A DNA stretch of 5,502 nucleotides from Chloroflexota bacterium (GTDB lineage: Bacteria; Chloroflexota; Limnocylindria; QHBO01), in the NCBI GenBank assembly GCA_029865285.1, contig JAOUHE010000113.1, forward strand, positions 1 to 5,502. Direction: 5' to 3'. Positions 1 through 5,502 of the stretch are shown here, piece by piece; positions within the stretch are counted from its first letter, which is position 1, and each line of letters opens with the position of its first letter. The notes under the pieces are model-generated. The model saw only the letters and a program-made list of their open reading frames with translations, was not told where the DNA came from and did not search any database. The translations under genes and the position numbers were made by a program.

Positions 1-1
1 G

Positions 2-571
2 ATCATCGCCCCGTTGCTGGTGCGCCAGGTTCCGCTGCCGAAGAGCGCCACCGACATGCTCGATATCGGCGGCTCGCACGGCTACTTCTCGGTCGCGCTC
101 TGCCGGCGCCATCGCGGCCTGCGGGCGGTGGTGTTCGACCTGCCCGAGGCGGTGGAGCACGCCGCGCCGCTCCTGGCGCGCGAGGGGATGGGCGACCGGG
201 TGGTCCACCAGGCCGGCAACGCCCTGACCGATGACATGGGAGAGGCTGCCTACGACATGGTCCTGCTCTTCAGCCTGGTCCACCACTTCGACGACGCCAC
301 GAACCGGCGACTCGTCTGGCGGGCAGCGCGGGCACTGCGCCCCGGAGGCGTGATGGTCATCGGCGAGGCGCTGCGGCCGTCCTCACCCAACGGTGGCGGC
401 CAACTGGGCGCGTTCTTCGACCTCTATTTCGGACTCACCAGCGAGTCGGGAACTTGGACCTTCGCCGAGATGGCGTCCTGGCAGAAAGAGGCGGGGCTCG
501 TGCCACGCACCGGGATCCCGCTGCGCTTCGCGTCGGAGATCGGCCTGCAGGTGGCGGACAAGCCTCGGTAG
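2..571 (+). CDS. O-methyltransferase, SAM-dependent (Methyltransf_2-like), 5'-truncated
   Basis: The frame is open to the left edge, so the N-terminus lies outside the window; 189 residues are visible, and the TTG at position 14 is probably internal. Numbering from the first full codon, the SAM-binding glycine-rich loop is D21-I-G-G-S-H-G27. It is followed by V-F-D46-L-P-E-A-V, whose acidic residue normally contacts the ribose of SAM. L-V-H94-H95-F-D-D aligns with the 'HDW.D' segment that carries the catalytic His in plant COMT-type enzymes, and R-P-G-G follows before a strand ending in G-E-A. This order is typical of the Methyltransf_2 family, which methylates hydroxyls of small aromatic or polyketide-like substrates. 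Family members run to about 340 residues, so the missing part would be the N-terminal dimerisation domain. The substrate cannot be read from the sequence. A plain class I methyltransferase of another subfamily is the alternative. The gene ends 51 bp before the likely start of the next one. Confidence 0.85.
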   Translation: MIAPLLVRQVPLPKSATDMLDIGGSHGYFSVALCRRHRGLRAVVFDLPEAVEHAAPLLAREGMGDRVVHQAGNALTDDMGEAAYDMVLLFSLVHHFDDATNRRLVWRAARALRPGGVMVIGEALRPSSPNGGGQLGAFFDLYFGLTSESGTWTFAEMASWQKEAGLVPRTGIPLRFASEIGLQVADKPR

Positions 572-618
572 TTGCGATGTGCGCGTGTCGGGGGGTGGCC
601 ACGCACGGACCGCAGGCC

Positions 619-624
619 TACGAT
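619..624 (+). promoter_or_regulatory. Possible -10 hexamer TACGAT near the propeller gene start
   Basis: TACGAT matches the TAnnnT core of a bacterial -10 element and overlaps ATG 623. If used, transcription would begin near 630 and favour ATG 635 or 650 as the true start with a very short leader. No convincing -35 hexamer sits 16-18 bp upstream, so this is weak. It is listed mainly because it affects the choice of start. Confidence 0.2.
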
Positions 625-2638
625 GACCTCACCGATGGACGAACGCCACATGGTCCCGCTGGAAACGACCGAGGGTGCCCGCACCGCCGCGTCCGGGAGC
701 GAGCGCGTCCTTATCGGACTCGCCCTGCTCGCCCTCTTGGGAGCGGTGGTGATCGTCGTCAGCAACCTGGTCGGCGTGGACCTTGAGGCAAGCGCCTCGA
801 ACAGCCCCGAGCCGTCCATCAGGGCGACCGCCACGCCGCGCCCGGCCCGATCTCCGTCGCCGCGGCGCCAGGTGGTCCTCGAGCCGCTCGATCTCAGCAC
901 GCCGCCGGCGGAGCCGATGTACCAGGCGTATTGGATTCGGGCCGAGGAAGACCTCGCGGTCCGCACCGCCCCGTCGCTGGACGCAGGTGTCGGATCGCCC
1001 ATCCTGGCTGGGACCGCGGCGTTCGTCAGTGGCGACGGCGGCTCGGACGACGGAATGGGCTGGATGACGCTCCTCGCGCCGCGAGAGCAACTGTGGGTCG
1101 CCACACGTGACGCGGGGCGCGACCTGGTGACGCGATACCTGCCCGAGCCGGCACCTCAATCAGCATCCGTGATATCGGTGGCTGCCGGGCCCCATGGGTT
1201 CGTCGCTTCTGGATTCACGGGCGAGATAGGCAATTCGCGCAGCGTTCTCCTGGCCTCCGCCGACGGGGCCGAGTGGGTCGCCTCCGACACCGAATTGGCC
1301 GGCGGGTACGGGCTCGGATCATCGGTGGCATGGGGGCCGGCGGGGTGGCTGGTTGCTGTCGGCTCGGGCTATTGGTGGTCCGGCGTCACCTCGTTGTATC
1401 GGTCCGACGACGGCCTGGACTGGGAGCCGCTCGGGCGCCTGCCCACGAGCGGGATGGACGCCTCGTCCATGCTGAGGCTGGTGGGCTCCGAGTTCGGATA
1501 CCTGCTCTTCGGCGACTCATCGGTCGGCCAGGAGCAGTGGTTCTCGGCCGATGGGGTTGCCTGGCGCGAGATGGCGGACCTTCCTGCCCCACGCGGCGAT
1601 TGGACTGACGTGACTGCCATCCCGGACGGGTTCGTTGCCTGGAGCCATGACTGGTTGGAGACCAGTGCACCGGTGGTCGGTACGGCCTTCTCGATCGACG
1701 GCCGCGACTGGAACGAGGTGGTGGGTGGCCCGACCGGCCTACAGCCGCACATCGCGGCCATCGGCGACCGCATCGTGGGGATCGATTCCGACCCGTCCAC
1801 GACCTCGGCGCGGGTATGGATCGGATCAATCAACCGCGGAATTCTGACCTGGCGCCGCCTCCCCGGCGCCGACGCGGCGTTCGCAGGCACGTTGGTGACC
1901 GCGCTGACGTCGGATGGAGAGCGTGCGTACGCCTTCGGCTGGGATCTGATCGCTGACCGGCCGGTGACCTGGGAGGGTGATGGGATCGACTGGACCAGGG
2001 CGGTGCTCCCCGCGTCGATTCATGGCGTGCCGAGCACGGTGGTCGCCGGGCCATCGGGAGTCGTCCTGCTCGGCTCGCGGCCGACGATGCGCGGTGACAA
2101 CCCGATCTTCTGGCACCGCACGCAACAGGGCGTCTGGCGGCCCGAACAGTCGCCGATATTCGAGATCGCGCCAGACCGCCCGCCCGACTGCGGTTCGCCG
2201 CCGGTCGACCTGCTCGAACTGCTGACGCTCGACCAGGTCTCGGCGGTTGCGTGCCTCGGCAGCTCACCGATCTCCTTCAGGGCGTGGTCGGCTCCGTGCC
2301 ACGGCTGCGGCGCCGATCCCGACCCACTGTTTCATCCCGCCTGGCTCAGTAACACGACCGCAAACCACCTCATCCTCTCGCCCCTCGGAGGAAGCGATTG
2401 GGCAGCCCAGGACGGCACGCTGCCCCCAGGCCTCGAGCTTCAGCCCGAATGGGTCGGCGCCTGGGTCGAGGTGACGGGCCACTTGGACGATCCCGCAGCC
2501 GTCACCTGCACCTACGACGCGCCGGACGTACCCGATGCGCTCAACGCGTGGTGGTACGCGAGCAGCCGCGCGTGGGTGGTCAACGATTGCCGGCAGCGAT
2601 TCGTCGTCGAGTCCGTCGCGGTCGTGGACGGTCCGTAG
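623..2638 (+). CDS. Membrane-anchored SH3-like / seven-repeat propeller protein, function unknown
   Basis: A 671-residue protein if it starts at ATG 623. That start has only a weak CAGG (613-616) upstream. ATG 635 and 650 are possible, while the in-frame TTG at 572 abuts the previous stop and has no ribosome site. Residues 29-50 form one hydrophobic helix, probably a signal anchor placing the rest outside. Residues 55-102 are a Ser/Pro/Thr-rich linker. Residues 103-160 look like a bacterial SH3 domain (W104-I-R, V113-R-T-A-P, closing L157-W-V-A). Asp-box-like S-x-D-G-x-x-W motifs start at 212, 261, 308 and 357, with E-G-D-G-I-D-W at 451 and degenerate copies at 402 and 499. Spacing is 45-49 residues, and each is preceded by a G-P-x-G-[FWV]-type strand, so a seven-bladed beta-propeller is inferred. 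The C-terminal domain (about 519-671) holds all six cysteines (523, 544, 559, 562, 629, 656). Sialidase activity is not supported: no Arg triad or FRIP motif is visible. Binding or sensing at the cell surface is a guess. Confidence 0.85.
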   Translation: MTSPMDERHMVPLETTEGARTAASGSERVLIGLALLALLGAVVIVVSNLVGVDLEASASNSPEPSIRATATPRPARSPSPRRQVVLEPLDLSTPPAEPMYQAYWIRAEEDLAVRTAPSLDAGVGSPILAGTAAFVSGDGGSDDGMGWMTLLAPREQLWVATRDAGRDLVTRYLPEPAPQSASVISVAAGPHGFVASGFTGEIGNSRSVLLASADGAEWVASDTELAGGYGLGSSVAWGPAGWLVAVGSGYWWSGVTSLYRSDDGLDWEPLGRLPTSGMDASSMLRLVGSEFGYLLFGDSSVGQEQWFSADGVAWREMADLPAPRGDWTDVTAIPDGFVAWSHDWLETSAPVVGTAFSIDGRDWNEVVGGPTGLQPHIAAIGDRIVGIDSDPSTTSARVWIGSINRGILTWRRLPGADAAFAGTLVTALTSDGERAYAFGWDLIADRPVTWEGDGIDWTRAVLPASIHGVPSTVVAGPSGVVLLGSRPTMRGDNPIFWHRTQQGVWRPEQSPIFEIAPDRPPDCGSPPVDLLELLTLDQVSAVACLGSSPISFRAWSAPCHGCGADPDPLFHPAWLSNTTANHLILSPLGGSDWAAQDGTLPPGLELQPEWVGAWVEVTGHLDDPAAVTCTYDAPDVPDALNAWWYASSRAWVVNDCRQRFVVESVAVVDGP

Positions 2639-2696
2639 CTTCAGTCGGTGGCCGGTGCCCCGGCGCAAAGGGCCCAAGGTCCGGGGGGGTCAGGGA

Positions 2697-2726
2697 TTGC
2701 CGCGCCTGCAGTGGCGCCTGTACGGT
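2697..2726 (+). promoter_or_regulatory. Candidate sigma70-type promoter for the small secreted protein
   Basis: TTGCCG (2697-2702) and TACGGT (2721-2726) are separated by 18 bp. They match the -35 and -10 consensus at 4 and 3 of 6 positions, including the most conserved T, A and final T of the -10. Transcription would start near 2733, giving a leader of about 36 nt with a good ribosome site. The element lies in the 130-bp gap 2639-2768, which otherwise holds only a run of seven G (2683-2689) and a weak 5-bp GC hairpin (2651-2664) without a T tract. Confidence 0.4.
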
Positions 2727-2755
2727 CAGGACCCTGATCCCGAGCCCCCGCACGC

Positions 2756-2760
2756 AGGAG
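2756..2760 (+). promoter_or_regulatory. Ribosome binding site AGGAG for the small secreted protein
   Basis: GCAGGAG at 2754-2760 contains AGGAG 8 nt before ATG 2769. This fixes the start there rather than at the upstream in-frame ATG 2535. A signal peptide begins exactly at this Met, which agrees. Confidence 0.8.
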
Positions 2761-2768
2761 TCTCCGTT

Positions 2769-3158
2769 ATGCAAACCCTTCGCAGATTTCTTGTTGCCGC
2801 CGTCGTTCCCGCCCTCCTCTTCACCGTCTTTGCCGTGAGCTCGGTGGCGGCCCACGGAGCCGACGGCAAGGTCGAGCTCTGCCACTGGGCGAACCACAAA
2901 TTCGTGAAGATCAGCGTCTCGATGAGCGCGGAGCCGGCGCACATGCGCCACGGCGACGTGATGGAAGACGAGTACGGCGACTGCGAGAGCGACGTTTCGC
3001 AGGCCGACGAGGACAACGACGACTCCGAGGACAACGACGACTCCGAGGACGAGGGAGCCGAGGTCCACCAGGGCAGCCGTTCCGCCGGCGGCGAGGCTGC
3101 CGCGCAACACGGCAAGAGCCGCCACTCGAACGAGGGCAAAGACGCCCGGGACGACTGA
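2769..3158 (+). CDS. Small secreted acidic protein with CH...AHGD...C mini-domain
   Basis: A 129-residue protein. The N-terminus is a classical Sec signal peptide: M-Q-T-L-R-R, then a hydrophobic stretch at 7-27, with likely cleavage after V26-A-A28. The mature part starts with a compact motif: V-E-L-C38-H39-W, then K47-I-S-V-S, A57-H-M-R-H-G-D63 and C72. It resembles a short extracellular repeat I know from bacterial surface proteins (consensus roughly 'CH ... ITVS..A..AH..HGD...C'). The function of that motif is unknown to me; paired Cys and conserved His/Asp would suit a disulfide or metal site. Residues 73-95 are almost all Asp, Glu, Ser and Asn, including two exact E-D-N-D-D-S copies. 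Residues 96-129 are hydrophilic with scattered His and basic residues, probably disordered. No anchor or sorting signal is visible, so release or loose wall association is inferred. The gene has its own promoter candidate and ends 14 bp before a strong palindrome, so it is probably monocistronic. Confidence 0.85.
   Translation: MQTLRRFLVAAVVPALLFTVFAVSSVAAHGADGKVELCHWANHKFVKISVSMSAEPAHMRHGDVMEDEYGDCESDVSQADEDNDDSEDNDDSEDEGAEVHQGSRSAGGEAAAQHGKSRHSNEGKDARDD
3009..3050 (+). repeat. 18-bp in-frame tandem repeat, 2.3 copies
   Basis: The unit GAGGACAACGACGACTCC occurs at 3009-3026 and 3027-3044 without mismatch, followed by the first 6 bp of a third copy (3045-3050). It encodes E-D-N-D-D-S repeats in the acidic tail (residues 81-94). 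Because it is a multiple of three, copy-number change would lengthen or shorten the tail without a frameshift. Confidence 0.9.
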
Positions 3159-3172
3159 CCGTCGTCCGCTGA

Positions 3173-3202
3173 TCGATGGCGCCCACGCGTGGGCGCCATC
3201 GA
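3173..3202 (+). terminator. Perfect 30-bp palindrome; likely factor-independent terminator or an operator
   Basis: The left arm TCGATGGCGCCCA and its exact complement enclose a CGCG centre, giving a 13-bp stem with a 4-nt loop and no mismatch. It starts 14 bp after the stop of the small secreted protein, the usual place for a terminator. The T tract of a classical terminator is missing; CATCTCC follows. Hairpin-only terminators are proposed for high-GC bacteria. Only 28 bp separate it from GTG 3231, so it also sits where it could act as an operator or leader hairpin for the glycosyltransferase pair. Confidence 0.55.
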
Positions 3203-3216
3203 CATCTCCAGCCGAT

Positions 3217-3222
3217 GAGGAG
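3217..3222 (+). promoter_or_regulatory. Ribosome binding site GAGGAG for the GT2 glycosyltransferase
   Basis: GAGGAG lies 8 nt before GTG 3231. No other start in this frame has comparable support, so it decides the GTG start. Confidence 0.8.
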
Positions 3223-3230
3223 CGCGACCA

Positions 3231-4403
3231 GTGAACGCAGGAACGCTCGCTGCTGCCCAACAAGCCGCCGCGACCACCGCCGATCCGTTCGTCTCGATCG
3301 TGATGCCGTGCCTCAACGAAGAGCAGACGGTCGCCGTCTGTGTCCGCAAGGCGCGTGGTTGGCTCGACAGCGCCGGTCTCCAGGGTGAGGTGCTGGTCGT
3401 CGACAACGGGTCAAGTGACCGCAGCGTCGAACTGGCGGAGGAGGCGGGAGCCCGCGTGGTTCACGAGCGGCGTCGTGGCTACGGCCAGACCTACCTGCGC
3501 GGCTTCAGCGAGGCGCGCGGCGAAATCATCGTGATGGGCGACTCCGACGATACCTACGATTTCAGCGATCTCTCGGCCCTGATCGAGCCCCTCAAGCACG
3601 GCGCCGACATGGTCGTCGGCAACCGTTTCGCCGGCGGCATCTCGCAGGGTGCCATGCCATGGGCGCATCGGTACATCGGCAGCCCGATCATCAACTTCGT
3701 CATCCGGCTCTTCTTCGGCACGCGAATCGGGGACAGCCAGAGCGGCCTGCGCGCCTTCCGTCGCAGCGTGCCAGAGCGGCTGCAGCTGCGCTCGGGCGGG
3801 ATGGAGCTTGCGTCGGAGATGATCGTCAGCGCGGCGCGGGCCGGCATGACCATCACCGAAGTGCCCGCCCCGTACAACGTGCGACAGGGCGAGAGCAAGC
3901 TGAACACGGTGCGCGACGGCTGGCGCCACATCCGCTTCCTCCTGGTTGCGGCACCCGACTTCCTCTTCACCCTGCCCGGGCTGGCGATGATTGCCCTGGG
4001 CCTCGTCACCTCCATCCTGTCGTTCGTGGCACCCACCGGGGTGGAGATCGGCTCGCTCTCGTGGCAGCCCGTCTTCGCCGGCACGATCCTGCTGGCGATT
4101 GGGGTCAATTCGGCCCTGGTCGGCGTGGTAGCCAAGCTCTATGGCGCCAGCCACGGATTCCGCAACGAGGATCGCTGGGTTCGCCTCTACCGTCGCTGGT
4201 TTCACCTGGAGGGTGTCCTGGCGCTCGCGGCGCTCTTCTTCTTCGCCGGTCTGCTGATCGACGGGCTGCTGTTCGTGATCTGGGCATCGGGGTCCGAGAT
4301 CGCGATGGGAGGGCAGATGGCAGCCCTCGCCCAGACCCTGCTGATCGTCGGCGCCGAACTTGGGATGGCGGGCTTCCTGATCGTCACCGTGGAATCGCCG
4401 TGA
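3231..4403 (+). CDS. GT2 family glycosyltransferase, polyprenyl-phosphate type, four C-terminal TM segments
   Basis: A 390-residue protein starting at GTG. Residues 20-30 (F-V-S-I-V-M-P-C-L-N-E) are the classic GT2 entry, V57-D-N-G-S-S-D63 is the nucleotide-binding loop, and D104-S-D-D-T-Y-D-F111 carries the metal-binding DxD. D168-S-Q-S-G-L-R-A-F is the acceptor-side motif, and R218-Q-G-E-S-K-L-N with D229-G-W-R-H follows before the membrane. This order matches DPM1/GtrB-like enzymes, which move a sugar from a nucleotide donor to undecaprenyl or another polyprenyl phosphate on the cytoplasmic face. Four hydrophobic helices follow at about 248-267, 280-302, 329-352 and 366-387, twice the two usual in GtrB-type enzymes. 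The donor sugar cannot be read; older annotations would say 'dolichol-P-glucose synthetase'. The stop overlaps the next gene's start, so the two are translationally coupled and probably serve one envelope glycan pathway. Confidence 0.92.
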   Translation: MNAGTLAAAQQAAATTADPFVSIVMPCLNEEQTVAVCVRKARGWLDSAGLQGEVLVVDNGSSDRSVELAEEAGARVVHERRRGYGQTYLRGFSEARGEIIVMGDSDDTYDFSDLSALIEPLKHGADMVVGNRFAGGISQGAMPWAHRYIGSPIINFVIRLFFGTRIGDSQSGLRAFRRSVPERLQLRSGGMELASEMIVSAARAGMTITEVPAPYNVRQGESKLNTVRDGWRHIRFLLVAAPDFLFTLPGLAMIALGLVTSILSFVAPTGVEIGSLSWQPVFAGTILLAIGVNSALVGVVAKLYGASHGFRNEDRWVRLYRRWFHLEGVLALAALFFFAGLLIDGLLFVIWASGSEIAMGGQMAALAQTLLIVGAELGMAGFLIVTVESP

Positions 4404-5502
4404 GTCCCGCCCCTCTGCGCATCGGCCTGGTGTACGACGCGCTGTACCCGTACGTCACCGGTGGCGCCGAGAAGCGGTATCACGAGCTCGCCAAACGCCT
4501 CGCCGAACGCCACGAGGTCCACTACGTGACCTGGCGATTCTGGGACGGCCCGGATCAGATCGTTGAGGATGGGATCACCCTGCACGGCGTGGGGCACCCG
4601 CCCGCCCTGTACGGCACGGATGGGAAGCGGACCGTCCGAGAGGCGGTGGCCTTCAGCGCACGTCTACTCCCCGTCCTGCTGCGCCAGCGGTGGGACGTGA
4701 TCGACTGCTCCGCCACGCCGTATCTGCCGCTCTACGCCTCCTGGCTTGGCTCCCGCGTCACGCGCACACCGCTGGTCGCCACCTGGCACGAGTTCTGGGG
4801 CGAGCACTGGCACGACTACCTGCCGCGGCGCCCGATCGTGGCACGCGTCGCCCGAGCGCTCGAGGCCGGATCGCGTCGGCTCGGCGACGTCACGGTGCCG
4901 GTATCCGAATTCACGGCCCGTCGGATGGGACTCCCGTCCGAGAGCAGTGACTGGATCGTGGGCAACGGCGTGCACCTCGACGCCATCAATGGAACACGGC
5001 GGACGGCGAAACGAGTCGACGTCGTCTTTGTCGGCCGTCTGATCGATGAGAAGCGCGTGGACCTGCTGCTCGACGCGATCCATGCGCTGGACGGCAGCTT
5101 CCCGGAGCTGCGCTGCACGATCATCGGGGACGGACCGGAGCGCGCCGCCCTCGAGCAGCGGGCCGAGCAGTTGGGACTCGGCACGCGGGTCACGTTCGCA
5201 GGCCGAGTCGAGGACGCGCGCCTCTACGCCACCATGAAGGCCGCCAGCGTGCTCGTGATGCCCTCGGCACGCGAGGGATTCGGCATCACGGTGGCCGAAG
5301 CGCAGGCGTGCGGCACCGTGCCGCTCGTGGCGCGTGGCCCGATGAGTGCCGCCTCCGCGCTCGTCCGGGACGGCGTGGATGGGCTCCTGTGCGATCCCAT
5401 CCCGGCAGCCATGGCAGAGGCGCTCCGAAACCTCCTCTCCGATCCGGTGCGCCTCGCAGCGATGTCGCGCAGCGCAAAGCGCGCGGCGCGGGACTACGAC
5501 TG
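4400..5502 (+). CDS. GT4 family glycosyltransferase, 3'-truncated
   Basis: The frame opens at GTG 4400, inside the last codons of the GT2 gene (GTGA, shared bases 4401-4402), and runs open to the right edge; 367 residues are visible. N-terminal Rossmann domain: I8-G-L-V-Y-D, then the glycine loop T20-G-G-A-E-K-R26, with T128-W-H-E-F-W-G further on. The linker has G188-N-G-V. The C-terminal donor domain starts at V208-V-F-V-G-R-L-I-D-E-K218, where R213 and K218 would bind the nucleotide diphosphate. It continues with I241-I-G-D-G-P-E and E292-G-F-G-I-T-V-A-E300, the EX7E motif of retaining GT4 enzymes. Most relatives have 370-400 residues, so little is missing. It should be a cytoplasmic or peripheral enzyme adding a sugar to a lipid-linked or polysaccharide acceptor; donor and acceptor are not readable. 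Coupling to the GT2 gene points to the same pathway. Confidence 0.92.
   Translation, partial: MSPAPLRIGLVYDALYPYVTGGAEKRYHELAKRLAERHEVHYVTWRFWDGPDQIVEDGITLHGVGHPPALYGTDGKRTVREAVAFSARLLPVLLRQRWDVIDCSATPYLPLYASWLGSRVTRTPLVATWHEFWGEHWHDYLPRRPIVARVARALEAGSRRLGDVTVPVSEFTARRMGLPSESSDWIVGNGVHLDAINGTRRTAKRVDVVFVGRLIDEKRVDLLLDAIHALDGSFPELRCTIIGDGPERAALEQRAEQLGLGTRVTFAGRVEDARLYATMKAASVLVMPSAREGFGITVAEAQACGTVPLVARGPMSAASALVRDGVDGLLCDPIPAAMAEALRNLLSDPVRLAAMSRSAKRAARDYD

Noticed and set aside
424..1104. 226-codon open frame on the - strand across the methyltransferase end and the propeller gene start
   Set aside because: It crosses two well-supported + strand genes, has biased composition and no recognisable motif.
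1256..1994. Sialidase or other glycoside hydrolase based on the Asp-box-like motifs
   Set aside because: Asp boxes are structural turns, and no catalytic Arg triad, FRIP motif or nucleophile Tyr pattern is visible.
2297..2308. C-H-G-C in the propeller protein as a c-type haem site
   Set aside because: Haem attachment needs CxxCH; here the residue after the second Cys is Gly.
2651..2664. Hairpin GCCGG-N4-CCGGC as terminator of the propeller gene
   Set aside because: Only a 5-bp stem without a T tract, expected by chance in sequence this GC-rich.
2535..2768. 78-residue N-terminal extension of the small secreted protein reading from ATG 2535
   Set aside because: It overlaps the end of the propeller gene in another frame and has a low-complexity Arg/Ser-rich composition. 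The ribosome site and signal peptide both begin at ATG 2769.
2580..3406. Two overlapping - strand frames (2580-3263 and 2726-3406) covering the small secreted gene
   Set aside because: Their Val/Leu-rich or Ser-rich stretches are the reverse reading of the acidic repeat and signal peptide. The + strand gene has a ribosome site, signal peptide and conserved motif.
3411..4205. 264-codon open frame on the - strand opposite the GT2 gene
   Set aside because: The + strand protein has a full set of GT2 motifs. The antisense translation shows no recognisable domain and is explained by high GC leaving few stops.
1..5502. CRISPR array, tRNA/rRNA, insertion sequence, toxin-antitoxin or defence genes
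   Set aside because: No spaced direct repeats, tRNA-like cloverleaf, transposase motif or terminal inverted repeats were seen, and all supported genes are explained otherwise.

Overview
This is a high-GC bacterial window with every supported gene on the + strand. It looks like a fragment of a genome from the Chloroflexota, possibly the Ca. Limnocylindria/Ellin6529 group. That placement is an inference: it rests on the base composition, GTG starts, and a style of membrane-anchored protein with repeated S-x-D-G-x-x-W motifs and a Cys-containing C-terminal domain that I associate with those genomes. A high-GC actinobacterium cannot be excluded from the sequence alone.

Layout: (1) positions 2-571 hold the C-terminal part of an O-methyltransferase cut by the left edge. 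(2) Positions 623-2638 encode a large protein with one N-terminal membrane anchor, an SH3-like segment, seven evenly spaced propeller-type repeats and a six-cysteine C-terminal domain. (3) After a 130-bp gap with a plausible promoter, 2769-3158 encode a small secreted protein with a 'CH...AHGD...C' mini-domain and a very acidic tail containing an 18-bp tandem repeat. (4) A perfect 30-bp palindrome at 3173-3202 separates this from (5) a GT2 polyprenyl-phosphate-type glycosyltransferase with four C-terminal membrane segments (3231-4403). Its stop overlaps the GTG start of (6) a GT4 glycosyltransferase (4400 to the right edge, incomplete).

How they fit together: only the two glycosyltransferases are clearly co-transcribed. 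They suggest the start of an envelope polysaccharide or glycolipid locus running off to the right. The two middle genes encode exported proteins of unknown function with no visible mechanistic link to the glycosyltransferases. The methyltransferase probably ends an operon to the left. I see no CRISPR array, RNA gene, transposase, toxin-antitoxin pair or defence cassette. The most unusual content is the domain make-up of the two exported proteins and the palindrome. I do not find convincing evidence for a new multi-gene system.
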